A DNA stretch of 14,279 nt from positions 1 through 14,279 of the forward strand of contig JBOHUC010000045.1 in the NCBI GenBank assembly GCA_050733935.1, read 5' to 3'. Made by a program: the position numbers and the translations under genes. Below the pieces are notes generated by a model. That model was not told the DNA's origin, searched no databases, and saw only the letters and a program-made list of their open reading frames with translations. The stretch is from JBOHUC01 sp050733935 (GTDB lineage: Bacteria > Eisenbacteria > RBG-16-71-46 > DASYSL01). Shown piece after piece: positions 1 to 7,713 of the stretch (its first letter is position 1; every line of letters begins with the position of its first letter).

Positions 1-1121
1 GCCTCGCCCGTCGCGGATACCGCGTCGTCTACTTCGAGCCGCTCGCGAGCGGAAGGGGGAACCGCCCGGGGGCCCGCGAGGAGGACGGCGTGACCGTGAT
101 CACGGTCCCGTTCCTCAAGACGAACACGAAGCAACCGCTCTACAACGCGGCGATCGAATGGCCTCCGGTGCGCGGGCTGATCGAGAGCGTGGCCGCCGGC
201 GCCGTCCGGAAAGGTCTCGACGCGCTCGGAGTCGCGCGGCCGGACGTCGCGTTCGTGTCGAACGTCTACGCGGGCAAGGCCCTTTCCGCGGCCGGTGCGC
301 GGCTGATATGCTACGACTTCAACGACCACCCGCTGCAGTTTGCGGGCGTTCCGTCGTGGGCGGGCGGCTACCTGACGAGGATGCTGTCCCGCGCCGACGT
401 GATCGTGGCGGTGAGCGCCCACTATGCGCGACGGCTCCGAGCGGAGGCGACCGCGCCCGTGGTCGTGATCGGGAACGGGGTCGAGTTCGATGCGTTCGCG
501 CATCCGGCCCGCGCCGTCCCTGAACGTGTGCGGGGGATTCGAACGCCGCGGGTGGGGTACGTCGGGAAGGTGAGCCACTTCCTCGATTTCGGCGTGCTCG
601 AACGTCTGGCCGATCACGGCGCGTTCGAGCTCGTCGTCGTGGGGCCCCTGCCCGATGAAACGTCGCGTGACGTGTCACGCCTCCGGCAACGGGCGCACGC
701 GCACGTGGTCGGAGAAGTGCCGTACCCCGAGGTCGCTGCCGCCCTTCACGGCCTCGATGTCGCCCTCATCCCGTTTCGCGCGGGCGATCCCTACACCGTG
801 GGGATCAACCCGAACAAGCTCTATCAGTACTGGGCCGCCGGGCTGCCGGTCGTCTCCTCGCCCATCGCCGATGTGTCGGCCGACGGTGCGGGGCTTTCGT
901 TCGCCGAGTCTCCGGCGGCGTTCGAGGAGGCCGTGCTGCGCACGCTCGCGACCCCGCCGGACAAGGGCGCGATCCGCGCCCGCGCCCGGGCGCACGACTG
1001 GGACGCGATCGCGGACCGGCTCGCGGGGCTGCTCGACGCGGCGCTCGCGGCGAAGGAGAGCGGCGCTTCTGTGCGGGCGGAAGACGTCTCGCGGTGTGGA
1101 CAGGACGAAGGAGGCGCATGA
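1..1121 (+). CDS. GT-B glycosyltransferase (group 1/GT4-like), 5' end outside window
   Basis: The frame is open from position 3. Residues encoded before the first internal GTG (position 90) already read as a GT-B N-terminus (LARRGYRVVYFEP), so the true start lies upstream of the window and GTG 90 is not the start. The protein has a Rossmann-like N-terminal half. Its C-terminal donor-binding half begins near the segment PRVGYVGKVSHFLDF (about 547-591) and contains the typical NPNKLYQYWAAGLPVVSS stretch (about 808-860), which corresponds to the nucleotide-sugar binding and catalytic region of the family. There is no membrane segment, so it is probably cytoplasmic or peripheral. It would transfer a sugar from a nucleotide donor to a growing surface glycan; donor and acceptor are unknown. 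The stop TGA overlaps the next ATG (ATGA, 1118-1121), indicating translational coupling. The family is secure; the specific reaction is not. Confidence 0.88.
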   Translation, partial: LARRGYRVVYFEPLASGRGNRPGAREEDGVTVITVPFLKTNTKQPLYNAAIEWPPVRGLIESVAAGAVRKGLDALGVARPDVAFVSNVYAGKALSAAGARLICYDFNDHPLQFAGVPSWAGGYLTRMLSRADVIVAVSAHYARRLRAEATAPVVVIGNGVEFDAFAHPARAVPERVRGIRTPRVGYVGKVSHFLDFGVLERLADHGAFELVVVGPLPDETSRDVSRLRQRAHAHVVGEVPYPEVAAALHGLDVALIPFRAGDPYTVGINPNKLYQYWAAGLPVVSSPIADVSADGAGLSFAESPAAFEEAVLRTLATPPDKGAIRARARAHDWDAIADRLAGLLDAALAAKESGASVRAEDVSRCGQDEGGA

Positions 1122-3574
1122 ACCGACGCGCGAAGGAAGAACGGGGAGGCGCGCGCAAGCATCGCACTCCCGCCGAGGTGCGTGCGGACGAGCGCAGGAA
1201 GAGCGCGGCGGGGACGGAGCCAAAAGCGGGCACGCGATGGAGCCGAAGCCCGCTCTTCTGGGCTTCGGTCGTCTACTTCCTCGTCATGGCGGTCGTGTTC
1301 CAGGCGGTCATCTTCGGCGGCCAGACGTTCGTGTCGCCCGACACCACGGCCCCGCTCGGTTTCGTCCGCGTGGGCGAGGAATCGCTGTGGAAGCACGGCG
1401 TGTACCCGCTGTGGAATCCGTATGTGTTCGCGGGCATGCCGTCGTTTGCGAGCGGCGCCTACAATCCGCTCATCTATCCGCCCGACTGGCCGGTCGCGCT
1501 CGTGCAGAAGATCCTTCCGCTCCCCGACGTTTCGTGGATGCTCCTCTATTATTTCCTCGCGGGCCTCGGCACGTTCGTGCTCGCGCGCTCCTGGGGTGCG
1601 ACCCCGGCCGCCGCGATGGTGGCGGGCGTCGCCTTCATGATCACCCCGAACCTGGTCGCAAACGGCGCGCACGGCCACGGCAGCCAGATGGTGAACGAGG
1701 CGTACCTGCCGTGGATGCTGTGGCTCGCCTCGCGCGTCTGGCAAGGCGGACGAATCCAGGACGTCGCGACCCTCGCCCTCCTCGTCGGCTTCCAGCTCCT
1801 CCGTGGGCACATCCAGATCGCGTACTACACGTGGCTCGTGATCGGGCTCTATTCGCTGTTCGAGCTCGGCCGGCGGGCGATCGCGCCGGGCGGAATCCGC
1901 GAGGCCGCGGGTCGCGTCGCGATGCTCGGCGGCGCAATGGCGCTCGGGTTCGCGCTCTCTTCGTTCTTCTCGCTCCCGATCCGCGCGTACGCCGAGCACT
2001 CGATCCGCGCGGCCGGCGAGGGCGGGGGTCTCACGTACGCGTACGCCACGAACTGGTCGTTCAGCCCGGTCGAGATGTTCACGTTCCTCGTGCCGGGTGC
2101 GCTCGGATTCGGCGGGGCGACGTACTGGGGCACGATGCCGTTCACGGATTTCCCGAACTACATGGGACTCGCGATCCTCGCCTGCGCGTTCCTCGCGATC
2201 GCGGCCGGCCGGCACCGCTTCTTCGTGTCGTTCCTGCTCGTGCTCTCCGCGTTCGTGCTGCTCGTGTCGTTCGGCAAGCACGGCGGCCTGTACGACTTCC
2301 TGTTCCACAATTTGCCGTACTTCAACAAATTCCGCGTGCCGGTCATGATCCTGATCGTGCTCCAGCTCGCGACCGCCGTGCTCGCGGCCTTCGGGCTCTC
2401 CGCGTTCGAGGAGGCGGTGCACGACGAGCGCCTCAGGAAGCGGATGTTCCTGTGGACCGGGCTCGTGACCGCGGCGGTCGCCCTGTTCTGGCTCTCGGGC
2501 CTGGTGGGGGACACGTGGAGCGAGTCGTACGCGAAGGCGGCGCACGCGTCGCGTCCCGACATGCCGGCGGCCGCGATCGACGCCGGGAGCCGCGCGATGC
2601 GCGGCGACCTCGTGCGGGTCGGGTTCCTGGCGCTCCTTGCGCTCTCGACGCTCCTCGCGTCGCTGCGCGGGATCGGGCGCCCGGCGTGGGCGGCCGCCGC
2701 GGTCGGAATCGTGACCCTCGTCGATCTTGCGGTCGTGGACTACAGGCTCATGGCCCCGGTGCTCGGGCCCCCGCGCCAGATCGCGGCCGGTGCGGAGCGC
2801 GACGACGTCGTGGACTTCCTCGTGTCGAAGAAGACGGAAGGGGAGTTCCGCATCTTCCCGGTGCGCGAGTTCCAGTCGAACCGCTACGCAGGGTTCGCAA
2901 TCGCAAGCCTCGGCGGGTATCACGCCGCGAAGCCGCGCCGCTATCAGACGTTCCTCGACGCGGACAGCGGGCGCGCGGCGAGCTCGCCTGCGGCGTGGCG
3001 GCTCCTCAACGTGCGCTACATCGTCTATCCGGGGCTCCTGCCCGAGACCATGGGCTTCGTCGAAGCGTTTCGCGGCCAGCAGCAGGTCGTCTACGAGTTT
3101 CCGGGAGCGCTCCCGCGCGCGACCCTCGTCCCCACGTACCGGGTCGCGACCGAGGACGAGCAGCTCCGGGCGATCAGCGACCCCGCGCACGATGCGGCCC
3201 TCGTGACGCTGCTCGATCAACCGCCGGGCGTCGAGCCCGTGCCCGGCGGAAGCGTGCGGATCGTCGAGTATGGATTGAATCGCGTGCGGCTCGAGAGCGA
3301 CACGCCGGGCCCGGCGCTCATCCGGCTTTCGGACCTCGCGTTCCCCGGGTGGGAGGTGCGCGTCGACGGTCAGGAGGCGAAGGCCTTGATCGGCGACTAC
3401 CTGTGCCGCGTGGTCGCGGTTCCCGCCGGGAAGCATGCGATCGCGTGGGAGTTCAAGGATCCGGCGCTCGCGCGCGGCCTTGCCATCTCGCTTGCGGCCC
3501 TGGCCGTGATCCTCGCCCTCTACCTCGTGCCTTTGGTCCGCGCGCGGATGCGGCGCGCGACCCCGGCCTCCTGA
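1118..3574 (+). CDS. YfhO-like multipass membrane protein, putative GT-C glycosyltransferase
   Basis: 818 residues from ATG 1118. I chose this over GTG 1094 because AAGGAGG (1108-1114) sits just before it and it overlaps the upstream stop as ATGA. A strongly basic cytoplasmic tail of about 45 residues precedes the first membrane helix (about 46-67). Asp75 follows in the first external loop (VSPDTTAPLGF), where GT-C enzymes carry their catalytic acid. The signature LWNPYVFAGMPSF (98-110) is typical of YfhO family proteins (PF09586). About a dozen hydrophobic helices follow, then an external C-terminal domain with the family-typical FPGWEVRVDGQEAKAL and PAGKHAIAWEF segments, and a last helix. 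Family members are linked to adding sugars from lipid carriers to extracellular polymers, so it probably uses a polyprenyl-phosphate sugar, plausibly made by the next gene. It ends 4 nt before that gene. Membership is confident; substrate and acceptor are inferred. Confidence 0.85.
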   Translation: MNRRAKEERGGARKHRTPAEVRADERRKSAAGTEPKAGTRWSRSPLFWASVVYFLVMAVVFQAVIFGGQTFVSPDTTAPLGFVRVGEESLWKHGVYPLWNPYVFAGMPSFASGAYNPLIYPPDWPVALVQKILPLPDVSWMLLYYFLAGLGTFVLARSWGATPAAAMVAGVAFMITPNLVANGAHGHGSQMVNEAYLPWMLWLASRVWQGGRIQDVATLALLVGFQLLRGHIQIAYYTWLVIGLYSLFELGRRAIAPGGIREAAGRVAMLGGAMALGFALSSFFSLPIRAYAEHSIRAAGEGGGLTYAYATNWSFSPVEMFTFLVPGALGFGGATYWGTMPFTDFPNYMGLAILACAFLAIAAGRHRFFVSFLLVLSAFVLLVSFGKHGGLYDFLFHNLPYFNKFRVPVMILIVLQLATAVLAAFGLSAFEEAVHDERLRKRMFLWTGLVTAAVALFWLSGLVGDTWSESYAKAAHASRPDMPAAAIDAGSRAMRGDLVRVGFLALLALSTLLASLRGIGRPAWAAAAVGIVTLVDLAVVDYRLMAPVLGPPRQIAAGAERDDVVDFLVSKKTEGEFRIFPVREFQSNRYAGFAIASLGGYHAAKPRRYQTFLDADSGRAASSPAAWRLLNVRYIVYPGLLPETMGFVEAFRGQQQVVYEFPGALPRATLVPTYRVATEDEQLRAISDPAHDAALVTLLDQPPGVEPVPGGSVRIVEYGLNRVRLESDTPGPALIRLSDLAFPGWEVRVDGQEAKALIGDYLCRVVAVPAGKHAIAWEFKDPALARGLAISLAALAVILALYLVPLVRARMRRATPAS

Positions 3575-3578
3575 CGCC

Positions 3579-4295
3579 ATGGAACGGCTCGTCATCGTGC
3601 CGACGTACAACGAGCGGGAGAACATTCCCACGCTCCTCGACAAGCTCCTCGCGCTGCCGTACGGGCTCGACGTCCTGGTCGTCGACGACAACTCGCCGGA
3701 CGGCACCGGCGCGTACGTCGCGGAACGAAAGCAGTCGGAGACGCGCGTCCACCTGCTCCAGCGTCCCGGGAAGCTCGGCCTCGGCTCGGCCTACGTCACA
3801 GGCTTCCGCTACGCGCTCGCGAACGGGGCGCAGCTCGTGTTCGAGATGGACGCCGACTTCTCACACGACCCGGAGGCGATCGCGTCGTTCCTGGCCGCGA
3901 TCGAGAACGCGGACGTGGTCCTTGGCTCGCGCTATCTCCACGGCGTGACCGTCGTCCACTGGCCGCTCAAGCGTCTGATCCTCTCGTACACCGCAAACCT
4001 GTACACACGGCTCATCACCGGCCTCCCGGTGCGCGATGCGACGGGCGGGTTCAAGTGCTTCCGGCGCCGGGCGCTCGAGTCGATCAACCTGGACCAGGTC
4101 AAATCGGACGGCTATGCATTTCAGATCGAAATGAGCTACAAGTGTTGGCGGAAGGGGTTCCGGATCGTCGAAATCCCGATCACGTTCGTGGACCGCCGCG
4201 CCGGGGTCTCGAAGATGAACCGGCGCATCGTCTGGGAGGCGGCATGGATGGTCTGGCGCCTCCGCATCATGGACCTCCTGGGCCAGTCGGCATGA
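3579..4295 (+). CDS. Polyprenol-phosphate mannose synthase-like GT2 glycosyltransferase
   Basis: 238 residues. The GT2 GT-A fold is clear: VPTYNERENIPTLL near the N-terminus, VVDDNSPDGTG (34-44) with the nucleotide-binding Asp pair, QRPGKLGLGSAY (61-72), and the metal-binding DAD at 91-93 within FEMDADFSHDPEA. TGGFKCFRR and the acceptor-side DGYAFQIEM follow. This ordering matches DPM1/Ppm1-type enzymes, which move mannose (less often glucose or another hexose) from GDP- or UDP-sugar to a polyprenyl phosphate on the cytoplasmic face. There are no C-terminal membrane helices, so it is the short soluble class, unlike GtrB or ArnC. It starts 4 nt after the YfhO-like gene and I see no purine-rich ribosome site before its ATG, so translation is probably coupled. 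It could supply lipid-linked sugar to the two GT-C proteins of this operon. The choice of sugar is not visible. Confidence 0.9.
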   Translation: MERLVIVPTYNERENIPTLLDKLLALPYGLDVLVVDDNSPDGTGAYVAERKQSETRVHLLQRPGKLGLGSAYVTGFRYALANGAQLVFEMDADFSHDPEAIASFLAAIENADVVLGSRYLHGVTVVHWPLKRLILSYTANLYTRLITGLPVRDATGGFKCFRRRALESINLDQVKSDGYAFQIEMSYKCWRKGFRIVEIPITFVDRRAGVSKMNRRIVWEAAWMVWRLRIMDLLGQSA

Positions 4296-4308
4296 GCCAA
4301 GGGCCCCT

Positions 4309-4368
4309 TAGAACGAGAGGTCGTGAAACCCGTTCTACACCCCGTGGCGCGCGGAGGCCCTCCCGCGC
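4309..4368 (+). promoter_or_regulatory. Two tandem RNA hairpins in the gap before the propeller gene
   Basis: The 86-nt gap 4296-4381 is the only sizeable spacer in the glycan operon. Hairpin A pairs TAGAACG (4309-4315) with CGTTCTA (4331-4337), with an extra GGT/ACC (4319-4321 with 4328-4330) inside after a 3-nt bulge. Hairpin B pairs GCGCGG (4349-4354) with CCGCGC (4363-4368) around an 8-nt loop. It ends two bases before the ribosome site GGAG at 4371-4374. Neither is followed by a U-run, so a classical intrinsic terminator is not supported. A partial terminator, mRNA processing site or translational control element is possible. I see no convincing promoter here. Confidence 0.35.
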
Positions 4369-4381
4369 ACGGAGATCGATC

Positions 4382-6643
4382 ATGCATTCGCATCACAACC
4401 CGATTTCGAGTCTGACTCCCGGAGCCGCCGTCGCCGCGTTCCGCGTTCTGGCCGTCCTGCTTGTTTCGCTCGTCGGCTCCGATGCGCCCCCAGCCTCTGC
4501 GGCGCGTTGGGACTACTACTCGAACGCGAATGTCCTCAACTCGGTGTCAGCTCTCGACGGCCTGATCTGGTGCAACTCGGACCTTGGCCTCCATTCGTTC
4601 GATCCCGCGACTGGGCGATTCACGCGCATCACGAAGGATCCGGAACGGCTCGCTTCGAACGCGGTCGTCGACGCGGACCGCGACGCAGCCGGGAACCTGT
4701 GGTTCGGGACCAAGGACCGCGGCGTGAGCGTGCTCTCGCCGCGCGGAACGTGGCGGACGCTCACCGCGTTCGACGGCCTCCCGTCGGACTCCGTGACTGC
4801 GCTCGAGCCGTCCGCGATCGGAATGTGGATCGGCACCCGTCATGGACTCGCGCTGTTCGACGGGTTCGAGCTCACGGCTCTGTGGCCGGACGGCGTGAAC
4901 CCCTCGCCGTTCGCTTCGAACTTCGTGAACGACGTGGCAATCGTGGGCGACTCGACGTGGGTCGCGACGAATGGCGGGATCTACGTCACCCGCACGACCG
5001 AAGGTGTGGTGTGGGACCGGCGCGCGAACGGGCTTTCGAGTTCGATCGTTCGTGCGGTCACGTCCCTCGGCACCGAGGTCTGGTGCGTCGCCGGCGGCGG
5101 TGTCTTCCGCGGCGGAGAGACCGGCACGTGGAGCGCGGCCGGCGCGGGCCTCACGGGTAACGCCGTGTCCCTTCGCGGGACCGCGACCGAGCTCCTCTGC
5201 GGCACGACGACCGGTGTGTTCCGCTCGGCCGGCGGGGGTCCGTGGGAGCCGCTCGGCACGGGCTTCCCCGCGCTCGCCGCGGTCGAGTTCGACGAGACGG
5301 GCACGTACTGGGCCGGCAACTTCGACGGACTGTGGCGCTGGAATGGCACGAACTGGGCGTACTACCGCTCGGACGGCCCGGGTGGGAGCTGGATCCAGGG
5401 CATGGGGCTCGAAGGCTCGACGATCTACGTCGCGACCCGGGATGGCGGAGCCGGCCGATTCGACGGCACGTCGTGGCGGAACTATCTCCGGTCGACCGTG
5501 GCGACGCCCGACACGACGCTCCTGTCGAACGACTTCGTCTTCGGAATGCTCGTCGACTCCCAGGGACGGAAGTGGTTCGGAGACTGGGGCGGCTCGCTCG
5601 CCCGGCTCTCGGGCGTGTCGGAGCCGCCGTCGTTCGAGCACCTGTACGAGGCGGGGGAGCCCGGCTTCGACGAGCGCAACACGTTCGTCTGGGCTTCGGC
5701 CGAGGATCGGAGCGGGAACCTGTGGTTCGGCCTCGACACGCGGCTCCAGGGGGTCATCATCCCGAAAGGGTTGAACCGCGTCGAGCCGAACGGCACGCGG
5801 ACGAATTTCAATCCGATCGACGGCGCGCCCATGTCGGCGAACCAGGTGCGCGCGATCGCGTTCGCGCCCGGCCCGGCGTTCGAGATGTGGGTCGGGTACA
5901 ACAGCGCCGGAGTCGACATCTTCACGGATCCCGACCTCACCGTGCTCGACGACCACCTGAGCGAGAGCCCCCCGACGGATCCGGATCGGCTTCTGTCGAA
6001 CGACATCTGGGGGATCGAGATGAACGGGGACTCGGTCTGGATCGCGACGTCGAAGGGCCTCTGCCGCTATTCGCGCTCGACGCGCCAGCTGCGCGAGGCA
6101 CTCGAGACGCAGCCGCCTTCGTCGCAGGGAGCCGTGCATCCGCTCTCGATCGAGCGCGACGGCGGCGTGTGGTGGGCGACCAAGGCCGGCGTGTTCCATC
6201 GCCGCTCCGATCGCAGCGTCGAGGTGTTCACCGAGGCGAATTCCCCGCTCACGTCGGACGACGTGCACTCGGTCGTCGCCGACCGCGCAACCGGTGTGAT
6301 CTGGATCGGAACGGTCGCGGGCCTTCATCGCTACGATCCACAGGGCGTGCCCGACGGCGGCGGAACGGTGGTGGCGCCGACGTTCTACGTCTATCCGAAT
6401 CCCGTGTTCGAGTCCTCGGGCGGCTTCCTGGTGCGCGCGATCGACATCCAGGGCCCGTTCAAGGGCCGCGTGTTCGACGTGCACGGCCGGCAGATCGTCG
6501 GCAAGATCCTGGGGAACGCGACCACCGGCCCGGTCTGGAACGGGCGCGATGATTTTGGCGTGATTGTCCCTCCGGGCCTCTACTTCATCCAGGTCGTGCA
6601 GGACGGGATCACGCGCACGGGTCGGGTCGTCCTGTTCCGGTGA
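4382..6643 (+). CDS. Secreted double beta-propeller (Reg_prop) protein with FlgD-like/sorting-type C-terminal domain
   Basis: 753 residues from ATG 4382, preceded by GGAG (4371-4374) at 7-nt spacing. An upstream in-frame ATG at 4292 would add 30 residues rich in codons unusual here (AGA, AGG, CTT, TCT, ACA) and would bury the signal peptide, so I reject it. Residues 1-40 form a signal peptide: a hydrophobic core LAVLLVSLVG, then ASA before ARWDYY. Residues about 41-655 hold repeats of the form xWxGTxxGLxxFD. I count 14, as expected for two seven-bladed propellers of the two-component-regulator propeller type (PF07494). Residues about 667-753 are an Ig-like module with YPNP, VWNGRDDFG and PPGLYFIQV, as in FlgD Ig-like and type IX sorting-like C-terminal domains. 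No kinase, Y_Y_Y or DNA-binding domain follows. It is probably periplasmic, outer-surface or secreted. GTGA overlap couples it to the next gene. Its function is unknown. Confidence 0.85.
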   Translation: MHSHHNPISSLTPGAAVAAFRVLAVLLVSLVGSDAPPASAARWDYYSNANVLNSVSALDGLIWCNSDLGLHSFDPATGRFTRITKDPERLASNAVVDADRDAAGNLWFGTKDRGVSVLSPRGTWRTLTAFDGLPSDSVTALEPSAIGMWIGTRHGLALFDGFELTALWPDGVNPSPFASNFVNDVAIVGDSTWVATNGGIYVTRTTEGVVWDRRANGLSSSIVRAVTSLGTEVWCVAGGGVFRGGETGTWSAAGAGLTGNAVSLRGTATELLCGTTTGVFRSAGGGPWEPLGTGFPALAAVEFDETGTYWAGNFDGLWRWNGTNWAYYRSDGPGGSWIQGMGLEGSTIYVATRDGGAGRFDGTSWRNYLRSTVATPDTTLLSNDFVFGMLVDSQGRKWFGDWGGSLARLSGVSEPPSFEHLYEAGEPGFDERNTFVWASAEDRSGNLWFGLDTRLQGVIIPKGLNRVEPNGTRTNFNPIDGAPMSANQVRAIAFAPGPAFEMWVGYNSAGVDIFTDPDLTVLDDHLSESPPTDPDRLLSNDIWGIEMNGDSVWIATSKGLCRYSRSTRQLREALETQPPSSQGAVHPLSIERDGGVWWATKAGVFHRRSDRSVEVFTEANSPLTSDDVHSVVADRATGVIWIGTVAGLHRYDPQGVPDGGGTVVAPTFYVYPNPVFESSGGFLVRAIDIQGPFKGRVFDVHGRQIVGKILGNATTGPVWNGRDDFGVIVPPGLYFIQVVQDGITRTGRVVLFR

Positions 6644-7713
6644 GCGCGGTCGAGGTCCGCATGGACCCGGCCTGGCCGGCGGACGTCGCCGCATTTGCCG
6701 TGACGGCCGCCGGCCGTTCGTTTGCGACGACACCGGCGTTCCGGCGCGCGTTCGACACACACGGACCGGCCTGGCCCGCGCGCGTGTTCGGCGCGCGCGC
6801 GGAGGGCGGTCGCGGGGTTTTAGTCGGCGTGCTTGCGGGGAACGTCGAACGGCGGTTCGGCGGTGCGTGGTTTCGGAGCCTTCCGTTCGGAGCTCCCGCC
6901 GGTCCCCTGTTCTCGCCGGACCTGGTCCCGGCCGAGCGCGCTTCGGTCGCGCGTGCGCTGTGGGACGCGCTCGAGCGTCAGAGCAAGCGCGAAGGCTGGC
7001 TCGGCGGCGACGTCACGCTCTCGGGTCCGGCGGCGCACGACGCGACGCTCGCTCCCGGGCCCGGGCTCGGAAGCCTGCGTCACGACGAGGCGCACGTGAT
7101 TGACGTCGGCGCGGGGTTCGACGCATGGCGTGGCTCCCTTCGCAAGCGGGCGCGCCAGCAGTTCACGCGCGCGGAGCGCTTCGGGGTGTCCGTGCGGCGC
7201 GGGGACGCAGGAGCGGATCTCGCGCGCGTTCACGAGCTGCACGCGGAACAGGCGCGGCACTGGGGTGTGAAGACCGTCCGGCCGCTCGCGTTCTACCGCG
7301 CGCTGCTCGAGCCGCCCACGAGTGCGGTCCTGTGGGTGGGCCAGGCCGAAGGCCGGGTCGAGTGCGGGGTGCTCGCGTTCGTCGAGCCCGGCGAGACGTA
7401 CGTCTGGTGGAGCGGCGCCTCGATCGAGGCCCGGCGCCGGGTCGCGTTCCCGTATTTGCTCATGCGCGTCGTTGCCGAATGCGGGAGCGCACGCGTGAGC
7501 CTCGGGTTCTCGGGCGGACTCCACCGGCTGACCGACTTCAAGGAGCAGATGGGGGCGGAGGGTGTGACGGTGCCGATCCTCGAGCTCATTCCGCGGCCGC
7601 GCACGCCGTATCACGCGCTCCTCGTGTACGCGCGGGATCGTGCGCGCGAGCGGGCGCGCGCGCGGGCGCAGGCACGGGTGCACGCGAGCGCGCCCGCGGA
7701 GGCCGAAGCGTGA
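6640..7713 (+). CDS. FemAB/GNAT-like acyltransferase (Acetyltransf_6 type)
   Basis: 357 residues from GTG 6640, which overlaps the upstream stop (GTGA). ATG 6661, with GAGG at 6652-6655 and 5-nt spacing, is a fair alternative giving 350 residues. I keep GTG because VEVRMDPAW looks like a family N-terminal strand. The second half is diagnostic: LRKRARQQFTRAERFGVSVR (about 167-186) matches the basic RxxxRKAExxGV segment, followed by an HELHAEQARHWG helix. The closing FSGGLHRLTDFKEQMGAE (about 290-307) is the typical FKxxFGA ending of FemAB/FemX-like and Acetyltransf_6 proteins. These enzymes transfer amino acids from aminoacyl-tRNA or acyl groups onto peptidoglycan precursors or exported glycans. 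Given the neighbours, a glycan or lipid-linked sugar is a likely acceptor. The last 30 or so residues are a low-complexity Arg/Ala tail. The acyl donor cannot be determined. Confidence 0.75.
   Translation: MSAVEVRMDPAWPADVAAFAVTAAGRSFATTPAFRRAFDTHGPAWPARVFGARAEGGRGVLVGVLAGNVERRFGGAWFRSLPFGAPAGPLFSPDLVPAERASVARALWDALERQSKREGWLGGDVTLSGPAAHDATLAPGPGLGSLRHDEAHVIDVGAGFDAWRGSLRKRARQQFTRAERFGVSVRRGDAGADLARVHELHAEQARHWGVKTVRPLAFYRALLEPPTSAVLWVGQAEGRVECGVLAFVEPGETYVWWSGASIEARRRVAFPYLLMRVVAECGSARVSLGFSGGLHRLTDFKEQMGAEGVTVPILELIPRPRTPYHALLVYARDRARERARARAQARVHASAPAEAEA

Noticed and set aside
1094..1117. GTG start eight codons upstream for the YfhO-like protein
   Set aside because: ATG 1118 has AAGGAGG just upstream and the ATGA overlap typical of this operon.
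824..3706. Very long minus-strand open frame (960 codons) opposite the first glycosyltransferase and YfhO-like genes
   Set aside because: Its translation is low-complexity Arg/Glu/His-rich with no fold-like pattern, and it is the antisense of well-supported genes. Extreme GC content removes stop codons from shadow frames.
655..3948. Plus-strand open frame of 1097 codons in another frame
   Set aside because: It runs through three genes with clear families and encodes an Arg/Pro/Ser-rich shadow sequence with no recognisable domain.
4292..4381. Upstream ATG start for the propeller protein, overlapping the GT2 stop
   Set aside because: It has no ribosome site, uses rare codons, overlaps two hairpins, and would put a 30-residue basic stretch before the signal peptide.
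6820..6822. TTA leucine codon in the acyltransferase gene, as in bldA-type control
   Set aside because: A single rare codon in a genome not shown to be an actinomycete is not evidence of tRNA-based regulation.
7640..7700. GCGCG-rich low-complexity tract resembling a simple repeat
   Set aside because: It encodes the Arg/Ala tail of the acyltransferase. The units are irregular, and there is no spacer pattern, so it is neither a CRISPR nor a tandem array.
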